Shown here: positions 29,006 to 35,482 of the stretch, in pieces
How positions within the stretch are numbered: the first letter of the stretch is position 1
Layout of the letters: the number at the start of each line of letters is the position of its first letter
Assembly: GCF_045862785.1 (NCBI RefSeq)
Contig: NZ_BQXO01000003.1
Coordinates: forward strand, 62,001-126,000
Length of the DNA stretch: 64,000 nucleotides
Direction of reading: 5' to 3'
DNA from: Furfurilactobacillus curtus
GTDB taxonomy: Bacteria > Bacillota > Bacilli > Lactobacillales > Lactobacillaceae
The notes under the pieces: model-generated
Told to the model about the DNA's origin: nothing
Database searches by the model: none
What the model saw: only the letters and a program-made list of their open reading frames with translations
Program-made: the position numbers and the translations under genes

Positions 29006-29656
29006 TTAATCCTCCACAGGCGCCTTAACTGGGCTAACCGTGACCACTTGATCAGCGATCTGTTGTGCAAATGTTTGATCGTGAGTCACCACAATTTGCG
29101 TGATTCCTTGCCGTTTCAAGTCTAAAATCAACTCACCAACCGTGTCACGCAACGTCGGATCTAGTGCAGAGGTCGGCTCGTCATAGCAAAGCACTTCGGG
29201 CTGCATCGCCAGTGCACGGGCAATCGCAACTCGCTGCTTTTGGCCTCCAGAAAGTTGAAAGGGGTACTGTTCAGCTAAGGCCGCGATTCCTAGAGAGACC
29301 ATTAATCCATGAACTTGAGCGACTGCCTGGTTCTTTTTTAAATCACTCACTAGTTCCGGCGCCAACGTGACGTTATCCAATACACTTAAATTAGGAAATA
29401 AATTAAAATCTTGAAAGACCACTCCGATTTTGCGTTCTCGACCCCGATCAACAACCGGGTCAAATGGCTGCCCGTCTAACACAAATCGTCCATTGTCAGG
29501 CTTTTCTAATCCCGCAATACAACGTAAAAGGGTTGTTTTCCCAGCGCCAGAGGGACCAACGACACTCACAATTTGGCCATCCGGAACAATCATTGAGAAA
29601 TTTTTTAAAATGGTTCGACCGTCAAACGCCTTATTAATTGCTTTAATTTCGAGCAT
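29006..29656 (-). CDS. Amino-acid ABC transporter ATP-binding protein (predicted histidine)
   Basis: A 216-residue ATPase of the polar amino-acid uptake family. Walker A GPSGAGKTTLLRC, Q loop FQDFNLFPNLSV, signature LSGGQKQRVAIARAL, Walker B VLCYDEPTSALDP and switch VVTHD are intact. AAAGGA precedes the ATG. It sits between the permease and the binding protein and should energise them at the cytoplasmic face. Confidence 0.9.
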   Translation of the reverse strand: MLEIKAINKAFDGRTILKNFSMIVPDGQIVSVVGPSGAGKTTLLRCIAGLEKPDNGRFVLDGQPFDPVVDRGRERKIGVVFQDFNLFPNLSVLDNVTLAPELVSDLKKNQAVAQVHGLMVSLGIAALAEQYPFQLSGGQKQRVAIARALAMQPEVLCYDEPTSALDPTLRDTVGELILDLKRQGITQIVVTHDQTFAQQIADQVVTVSPVKAPVED

Positions 29657-29686
29657 GATAAAATTCCTTTCTCTCTTCGTTCACCG

Positions 29687-30334
29687 TTAACGATAATAGC
29701 TATAATGACGCTCTAAAGAACGAAGCCCCCAAGTGCAGACTAAGGTTAATAACAAGTAGATAATCCCCACTAAAATCAGGGGCACTAATGTCACGTCTCG
29801 AGCAGATGCTACGTTACCGGCGCGAAGCAAGTCGCCTAATCCAATGACATAAACTAATGAGGAGTCTTTGACCAGGTTAATCACTTCATTTCCCACAGCT
29901 GGGATCACTGATTTCACGACTTGCGGCAGCACAATTCGACGTAACGTTTGTGCGTAGGTCAAGCCAAGAACACGGGCACCTTCATACTGTCCCGCATTGA
30001 TACTGGCAAAGCCGCCCCGAAAAATTTCAGCAAAGTAGGCGGCGTAATTTAAAATAAAGGCCAAAAGGGCCGCCGGGTAGCGAGCGAACACGATGTTGAC
30101 ATCTGGCAAGCCATAGAAGATAAACATCAACTGCAATAACAATGGCGTCCCACGCATAAGCCACACATAAAAATTCAATCCCCAACGAAGTCCTACAAAG
30201 CGAGACCTTAGGCCCATGCTAACCAGAATTCCCAGTGGTAAAGCTCCCACCAATGTCCAAAAAAATATCTTGATCGTCATAACGGCGCCACTCAATAAGG
30301 ACGGCAAAATTTCACTGATATAGGTTAATGACAT
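29687..30334 (-). CDS. Amino-acid ABC transporter permease (predicted histidine)
   Basis: A 215-residue permease of the HisMQ/GlnP family with about five membrane helices. The EAA-type loop is seen (EGARVLGLTYAQTLRRIVLPQ), where it docks the ATPase. The start is 30334, with GGAGGA seven bases upstream; the longer frame to 30379 would run through the terminator of the T-box leader. It is the first gene of the operon controlled by the duplicated T-box. Confidence 0.88.
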   Translation of the reverse strand: MSLTYISEILPSLLSGAVMTIKIFFWTLVGALPLGILVSMGLRSRFVGLRWGLNFYVWLMRGTPLLLQLMFIFYGLPDVNIVFARYPAALLAFILNYAAYFAEIFRGGFASINAGQYEGARVLGLTYAQTLRRIVLPQVVKSVIPAVGNEVINLVKDSSLVYVIGLGDLLRAGNVASARDVTLVPLILVGIIYLLLTLVCTWGLRSLERHYSYYR

Positions 30335-30360
30335 CTTCAATCCTCCGTTTATTCCAATAA

Positions 30361-30488
30361 AAAATCCCCTAGCTAACAATATATGTTAACTAGAGGACGT
30401 TGGTTAACGCGGTGCCACCTCATTTTATTGTCGCCTCACAACGACAAACTCGGGGAGTTTTTTAACTTGCCAACCGAAATGGATGCTA
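30361..30488 (-). promoter_or_regulatory. Second, partial T-box module (stem III, antiterminator, terminator; no stem I)
   Basis: A second T-box sequence AGGTGGCACCGCG (30408-30420) is preceded by a stem III hairpin with arms TTGTCG/CGACAA whose loop contains TGTGAG. It is followed by a 13-bp terminator stem (two G-U pairs) and a run of six U directly before the permease ribosome binding site. It has no room for stem I. It shares 16 bases around the T-box and the stem III loop with the first module, so it looks like a partial duplication. Confidence 0.85.
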
Positions 30489-30776
30489 AAGTAAGACGCC
30501 CTCACTGATCTAATCAATTAGATCAGTGAGGGCGTCTTACCGCGGTGCCACCTCATCGTTTCCAAACATCTCACAATGCTTGGCTCAGCGAGTTAAAAAA
30601 CTCCTTGGGGTAACGGACCGCCCGACTGTCCCTACAACTTCAACTCAAAGCCTTCAGGTCAGCAACTCACAGATGTGTTTCAATGGTCAACTTCGCAACC
30701 TTCACAGCATCGGTTACTTTCTGTAGAAATCTGTCCATCTACTCTTCTGTTCATCGTCATTCATCAATTAAAAGTT
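30489..30776 (-). promoter_or_regulatory. First, complete T-box leader with histidine specifier
   Basis: On the minus strand, stem I has a lower helix ACAGA/TCTGT, the AGTAGA loop motif on its 5-prime side and CAC followed by A on its 3-prime side, giving a histidine specifier codon. Stem III is CCAAGCAT/ATGTTTGG with a TGTGAG loop. The T-box sequence AGGTGGCACCGCG is at 30541-30553. It is followed by a 24-bp perfect hairpin with only a weak U run. The valS leader reads in the same register, which supports the specifier call. Confidence 0.88.
30491..30540. repeat. Perfect 50-base inverted repeat (24-bp arms, 2-base loop) inside the T-box leader
   Basis: The arms 30491-30514 and 30517-30540 are exactly complementary with only two bases between them. 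It abuts the T-box sequence of module one and occupies the position of its terminator. On the minus strand it is followed by TTTAGC, not by a proper U tract. Confidence 0.95.
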
Positions 30777-30782
30777 GAGACT

Positions 30783-30811
30783 AATATAATCGTCGTCACT
30801 ACCCTTGTCAA
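30783..30811 (-). promoter_or_regulatory. Promoter of the T-box-controlled histidine transporter operon
   Basis: A consensus TTGACA (30806-30811) and TATATT (30783-30788) are 17 bases apart. The -35 begins only eight bases after the mreD stop codon, so no separate mreD terminator is seen and read-through from mreD is possible. Confidence 0.88.
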
Positions 30812-30818
30812 GAGGCTT

Positions 30819-31334
30819 TTAATGGTTTAAGTAAATTTGACGCACAGGCCAATATAAAATTACCAATAAAACTTCGTTAAGAGCTAAGGTCGGCGCTAAC
30901 GCGGTCACTAGAAAATCCGTTAATGTTGCACTAGTCAGTCCAACAACTTGAAGTGCCAGCCAACTCAATAATGGTTGCAAACCGAAGCTAAGGAATCCGA
31001 CCAGGAGCGTCGCAAAAAGGTTCACTGGCAAGTACTGGCGCAAGATACGCGCCAGCCAAACGATGACTGGAAAAATAAATAGATAAACGCCCCAATAACC
31101 CATGTAAAAGAGATCGAAGACAACGCCGGCTCCCACTGCAAACCAATAAGTCGGCAAATGTGTGTCATCTTCAAAAAAGGCCGCACACGTTAACCACAGT
31201 GTCGTCAATTCTGGCACGGCACTGACTGTGGGTCTAAATAACAATCCCGAAAACAATTGGCTTAAAACGCCATCCAAAAAAATACACAGGACTAAACCTA
31301 AAACAAAAATCCAGCGCCGTCTGGATTGGCTCAT
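30819..31334 (-). CDS. mreD: Rod shape-determining protein MreD
   Basis: A 171-residue integral membrane protein with about five helices and few charged residues, of the size and position of MreD, the membrane partner of MreC in the elongasome. GAGGAGG lies before the ATG. It follows mreC by 27 bases. The sequence of MreD is poorly conserved, so the call rests largely on gene order. Confidence 0.88.
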   Translation of the reverse strand: MSQSRRRWIFVLGLVLCIFLDGVLSQLFSGLLFRPTVSAVPELTTLWLTCAAFFEDDTHLPTYWFAVGAGVVFDLFYMGYWGVYLFIFPVIVWLARILRQYLPVNLFATLLVGFLSFGLQPLLSWLALQVVGLTSATLTDFLVTALAPTLALNEVLLVILYWPVRQIYLNH

Positions 31335-31361
31335 GTTGGTGACCTCCTCGTAAAATGGGTT

Positions 31362-32210
31362 TTATTTTTCTGCAGCGACGGTCACAACATTAGCCGTATC
31401 TAAATTTCCAGCCGGCTTAATATAGATCTTGTTAGCCAAACCATAATCGTCAGCTTGAACATGATCAACTTGGCCGACTAGAAGCCCTTTTGGCGTGATA
31501 CCGCCTAAACCACTGGTAATCACTTTATCGCCTTTCTTAACGGCTACTTTTGTCGTCACTTGTCCCATTTCAATTAGGTTCTTGGTACTGTCGTAGCCAG
31601 TCACAATGCCATTAACCGTTTTACCATTGTCAGCCGTCACTTGGATTGCGAATCGATTAGCAGCATCATTATCATCAGAAATCAGTTCAACCTTACTGTT
31701 GGTCTGGTTAACCTCTGTGACCCGACCGACCAGTCCCTTGCCAGATAAAACTGGCATATTCTTCTTAATCCCGCTCACTTGCCCTTTACCAATAACTAGT
31801 TGATTTTGCCAAGAAGACGGTGTTCGTGCGATAACGTTAGCCGTGATACTCGTATAATCCAACAAACTTGCATCCAACTTAGACTCCTGGCGCAGCTCAT
31901 GGTTCTCCTTTGTCATTTCTTGGAGGCGAACTTTATCTTGAGCTAATTGATCAACCTGTTGTTTTAATTGTTGGTTCTCATCATATGTGCTCAATAGTTG
32001 AGAAATACTGTTCACACCAGAGCCAATCCCCCCGGCTGGAATACTAATGACTCGATCAGCAAAGCCAGCCACGTCATTGCCGAATTGTTGAATCAGCGGT
32101 GGTGTATTGCGACGATTGCGTAACGCAACCGAAGCCGTCATTAATCCCAGACAGGTAATAACGGCCAATGCAATGATCACTAATCGTCGGTTTGAAAAGA
32201 ATCTGTGCAT
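31362..32210 (-). CDS. mreC: Rod shape-determining protein MreC
   Basis: A 282-residue bitopic protein that scaffolds the lateral wall synthesis complex. A membrane helix (RLVIIALAVITCLGLMTASVA) near residues 9-29 is followed by a coiled coil (about 70-110) and the beta-rich extracellular MreC domain (VIARTPSSWQNQLVIGKG; SGLGGITPKGLLVGQV). The start at 32210 has GGAGGGAACAC upstream; the frame runs on to 32321 through an apparent terminator and is not used. Confidence 0.95.
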   Translation of the reverse strand: MHRFFSNRRLVIIALAVITCLGLMTASVALRNRRNTPPLIQQFGNDVAGFADRVISIPAGGIGSGVNSISQLLSTYDENQQLKQQVDQLAQDKVRLQEMTKENHELRQESKLDASLLDYTSITANVIARTPSSWQNQLVIGKGQVSGIKKNMPVLSGKGLVGRVTEVNQTNSKVELISDDNDAANRFAIQVTADNGKTVNGIVTGYDSTKNLIEMGQVTTKVAVKKGDKVITSGLGGITPKGLLVGQVDHVQADDYGLANKIYIKPAGNLDTANVVTVAAEK

Positions 32211-32237
32211 GTGTTCCCTCCACGTTAGGCTGCCATC

Positions 32238-32321
32238 AAAAAAGTGGAACAAAATAGCCGTGAACCTTAATTTGTTCACTATGATGGCCTTTCTAAAAAG
32301 CCACCACTGCCTTTGTTCCAC
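32238..32321 (-). terminator. Terminator-like hairpin between mreB and mreC
   Basis: Outer arms GTGGAACAAA/TTTGTTCCAC (10 bp, 32244-32253 and 32312-32321) enclose a second perfect hairpin GTGAAC/GTTCAC. The outer stem is followed on the minus strand by six U (32238-32243). It sits 13 bases after the mreB stop and 28 before the mreC start, so it should lower mreCD expression relative to mreB. Confidence 0.75.
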
Positions 32322-32333
32322 CCCTATTAATGC

Positions 32334-33344
32334 CTATCGATTACGCCGTTTCATAACTTCAATACTCTTGAGTGATTCCCCGGTTCCGATTGCGACACAA
32401 TCAAGCGGTTCATTAGCCACAAATACTGGAACTTTTGTCGCGGCAGAAATGACATCGGGCAAGTTTTTCAACAATGCGCCACCACCCGTGAGCACGATGC
32501 CATGATCGATTACATCGGCGGCAATTTCGGGTGAAGTTTCTTCCAATGTTTCTTTAATGGCTTCGATAATTTCTTCGATCGTATCATGAATCGCGGTCGC
32601 CACATCCTCAGCCGTGACTTCAATGGTTTTTGGTAAACCAGAGATTAAATCGCGCCCGCGGACGGATTCACTATCCATGCCAGCAGTTTCTTCAATGGAC
32701 GCAGAACCAATCTTAATCTTAAGATTTTCCGCCGTCGTTTCACCGATCAGTAGATTATACTTCTGTCGGACAAACGCCACAATCGTCTCATCTAGCTTAT
32801 CGCCAGCCATTCGAATAGAGCGACTAGACACGATACCGCCCAAGGAAATAGTGGCAACATCAGTCGTTCCACCACCAATATCGACAACCATACTCCCCGT
32901 TGGATCCATTACTGGTAAACCAGCGCCAATTGCGGCGGCAAATGGTTCCTCAATCACGTATGCATCACGTGCACCGGCGACCCGCGTCGCATCAATTACC
33001 GCCCGTTTTTCAACTTCGGTAATACCACTTGGCACACAAACCATAATGTATGGTTTCTCGGTCGTACGGCCGAGGGAATTTTCAATATAATATTTCATCA
33101 TTGCGACAGTCGTATCATAATCCGCAATGACCCCATTCTTCATGGGACGAATTGCTGAAATGCTTCCTGGTGTTCGACCAAGCATTTTCCGTGCTTCTTG
33201 ACCAACAGCGACGACATCCCCAGTATTCGTATTACGTGCAACCACTGATGGTTCACGCAGCACGATCCCTTTACCCTCGATATAAACGAGTGTGTTCGCC
33301 GTGCCTAAATCAATGCCGATGTTTTTTTGTCCTAATCCAAACAC
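32334..33344 (-). CDS. mreB: Rod shape-determining protein MreB
   Basis: A 336-residue bacterial actin that guides lateral wall synthesis. Actin-fold nucleotide motifs are seen: GIDLGTANTL (phosphate 1), VDIGGGTTDVA (phosphate 2) and the adenosine motif LTGGGALL. It starts with GTG at 33344, behind AAGGGA; the frame extends to 33404 but overlaps the promoter. A second MreB-like gene occurs at the right edge of the window. Confidence 0.96.
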   Translation of the reverse strand: MFGLGQKNIGIDLGTANTLVYIEGKGIVLREPSVVARNTNTGDVVAVGQEARKMLGRTPGSISAIRPMKNGVIADYDTTVAMMKYYIENSLGRTTEKPYIMVCVPSGITEVEKRAVIDATRVAGARDAYVIEEPFAAAIGAGLPVMDPTGSMVVDIGGGTTDVATISLGGIVSSRSIRMAGDKLDETIVAFVRQKYNLLIGETTAENLKIKIGSASIEETAGMDSESVRGRDLISGLPKTIEVTAEDVATAIHDTIEEIIEAIKETLEETSPEIAADVIDHGIVLTGGGALLKNLPDVISAATKVPVFVANEPLDCVAIGTGESLKSIEVMKRRNR

Positions 33345-33394
33345 AGTATTTCTTCCCTTCACAAAAGACCCTTGGCCCAAATCATATCGGAAAA

Positions 33395-33403
33395 AGTATA
33401 CCA
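33395..33403 (-). promoter_or_regulatory. Extended -10 promoter upstream of mreB
   Basis: TGG followed by TATACT on the minus strand, about 50 bases before the mreB start and just after the radC terminator. The -35 region falls in the terminator and is weak. Confidence 0.55.
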
Positions 33404-33405
33404 TA

Positions 33406-33438
33406 CAAAAAACAGCGAAAACAGATGGTTTCCGCTGT
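33406..33438 (-). terminator. Intrinsic terminator after radC
   Basis: The stem ACAGCGGAAACC/TGTTTTCGCTGT (one mismatch) is followed by six U on the minus strand. It separates radC from mreB. Confidence 0.82.
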
Positions 33439-33490
33439 CGGTTACAATTTTAACGTTCCTTAAGACTGATTAAGATCTTACGTCAGTTGC

Positions 33491-33937
33491 TCACATCGGT
33501 AGTGTCGGCATCGTCAATTTGCTAAATAAATCATGTTCACTAAAGCTGAAGTACCCGTGAACACCAACGACAAAGCAATCCAGCAAATCAATCCCCATCA
33601 ATTGACCAGCTAACCATAGTCGTTGCCCAAAAGCCTCATCGCTAGGTGATGGCGTGGCCACGCCACTAGGGTGGTTATGAGCAATGATAATCCGCGCTGC
33701 GTTCGCGGTCACTGCTTCGTAAAAAATATCCCGTGGATGAGCAATGCAAGCGTCCACCGTTCCACGAAAAATTTCATGTCGAGTCGTAACTTGATTTTTA
33801 ACATTTAACGTCAGCAACAATAATGTTTCTTGCCTTAAACCGCTTAATTCCTCACTCAGTGCAACCCCGACGCTTCGACTGGAACCGGCCATCTGTCCAA
33901 CTTTTAGACCAATTTGGCGCGTTAATTTTTCCACCAT
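33491..33937 (-). CDS. radC: Short RadC-like JAMM-domain protein
   Basis: A 148-residue protein that consists almost only of the RadC JAB1/MPN domain. The metal motif is intact: His87, His89 (HNHPSG) and Asp100 (PSPSD). Full-length RadC is about 220 residues and carries an N-terminal helix-hairpin-helix region, which is absent here. The start has its own strong site AAAGGGAGGA ten bases upstream, so the short form looks genuine and not a sequencing break. The RadC function in DNA repair is itself unproven; domain-level identity is secure. Confidence 0.85.
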   Translation of the reverse strand: MVEKLTRQIGLKVGQMAGSSRSVGVALSEELSGLRQETLLLLTLNVKNQVTTRHEIFRGTVDACIAHPRDIFYEAVTANAARIIIAHNHPSGVATPSPSDEAFGQRLWLAGQLMGIDLLDCFVVGVHGYFSFSEHDLFSKLTMPTLPM

Positions 33938-34021
33938 TTGATTAAAATCCTCCCTTTATGACGTTAATCATACATACGGGAATTCATCAATTAACCACGA
34001 AAAAATCAACCATTCACTAAT

Positions 34022-35326
34022 TCATTTAAACAAACGGCGCACATCACTGATGAAGTATAACGAACCAGTGATAATCAAAACATCATCGGCTGAAAGTTGC
34101 TCAGCGGTATCCGCGATCGCTTGCTGCCAATGTTCAAAAGTCGGCACCTCAACAGGCAAGCCGGACGTTAATTCATGTAAATTGGCAGCTTGCCGATTGG
34201 CAGGTCCGGTAAACTGAGTTAACACCAACCTGACATTAGGTAAGCCAATTAACGTATGCGTCATCGCTTGATAAGCCTTGTCTGCTAAGGCGGCAAAAAT
34301 AACCGTGACTTGTTGCGTGGCAAAATGTGATGTGATCAGTTGGGCTAATTCCTCAATGGCCGGTTCATTGTGTGCCCCGTCAATCACCACTAATGGTTGG
34401 TCATTGACTTTTTCAAATCGCCCCGCCCAAATCGCCTGTTTTAGTCCGCTCCGAATTGTTTTAACATCTACGGGTAAATTCAGCCGCTGATGGTAAGTCA
34501 AATAGGTAGCAATGGCTGTTGCGGCGTTATCAATTTGATAACGTCCCAACATCTTGATTGTTAAGCCTTTTAAATGAACGCCGAACCCATCAAATGTAAA
34601 GCGCTCTTGCCAACCAGTCGCATTCTGATCAACAGTGGCAAAATCACGATTCATTGCTAACCAGGGAGTTCGTGTTTCCTGAAGAACCTGCTTAATTTGT
34701 GCTAGTGCAGCTTCGTTCGTGATGTTCCCTGTGATGAGGGGAACACCTGGCTTCGCGATACCGGCCTTATGCCACGCAATTTGTGCCAGCGTGTCACCGA
34801 GCATTTTCATATGATCTAACCCGATCGTCGTAATCACACTAACTAGTGGTGTGATCACATTAGTCGAGTCAAACCGGCCACCTAATCCTGCCTCCACTAA
34901 CACAATATCTGCATGTCCTTCAGCAAAATAGAGCAACATCATCGCCGTTAATGTTTCAAATTCGGTTGGCCCACCATCGGGTAAGGTCGCATCTAACTTC
35001 GCTTCAATCGGCGCAATTTTTTGAACAAGCCTTAAAATGTCGGCGTCACTAATCGGTTGACCGTCAACACTAATGCGTTCGTTAAATTCAATTAAAAATG
35101 GCGACGTAAAGGTGCCTACCGTTAATCCATCAGCCGCCAATAGTCCACGTAAAAACGTCAAAGTCGAGCCTTTGCCATTTGTACCAGCGATATGGATCAT
35201 TTTGACGTCTGTTTCCGGATGATCCAGGGCCGCTAACAGGGCTCGCATTCGCGTAAGCTCAGGTGATTTTTTGAATCGCGACCGGCCATGAATGTAGGCC
35301 ACGGCTTCATCGTATGTTTCAATCAT
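34022..35326 (-). CDS. folC: Folylpolyglutamate synthase
   Basis: A 434-residue Mur-ligase-fold enzyme that adds glutamates to folates and keeps them in the cell. P-loop GTNGKGST, the omega-loop region, EAGLGGRFDSTN and the C-terminal DGAHNEPA motif are visible. AGGAGGATATTA precedes the ATG. It follows valS, separated by a terminator, an arrangement common in Bacillales and lactobacilli. Whether it also has dihydrofolate synthase activity cannot be told from the sequence. Confidence 0.94.
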   Translation of the reverse strand: MIETYDEAVAYIHGRSRFKKSPELTRMRALLAALDHPETDVKMIHIAGTNGKGSTLTFLRGLLAADGLTVGTFTSPFLIEFNERISVDGQPISDADILRLVQKIAPIEAKLDATLPDGGPTEFETLTAMMLLYFAEGHADIVLVEAGLGGRFDSTNVITPLVSVITTIGLDHMKMLGDTLAQIAWHKAGIAKPGVPLITGNITNEAALAQIKQVLQETRTPWLAMNRDFATVDQNATGWQERFTFDGFGVHLKGLTIKMLGRYQIDNAATAIATYLTYHQRLNLPVDVKTIRSGLKQAIWAGRFEKVNDQPLVVIDGAHNEPAIEELAQLITSHFATQQVTVIFAALADKAYQAMTHTLIGLPNVRLVLTQFTGPANRQAANLHELTSGLPVEVPTFEHWQQAIADTAEQLSADDVLIITGSLYFISDVRRLFK

Positions 35327-35404
35327 TAATATCCTCCTGGCAATCGATTACTTAAGATCCAGCGTGCCTACCAAATGTAACTATAAGTTATTTTGCTGAC
35401 TTTT

Positions 35405-35447
35405 AAAACGAAAGACCCCTGGTCCCGAATTTTGGGAGATAGGGGTC
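35405..35447 (-). terminator. Intrinsic terminator after valS
   Basis: A GC-rich stem GACCCCT/AGGGGTC with an inner TCCC/GGGA pairing, followed by TTTCGTTTT on the minus strand. It probably limits read-through from the T-box-controlled valS into folC. Confidence 0.8.
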
Positions 35448-35482
35448 CGTTACATTCGCATAACTCAGATAACCGTTAACAT

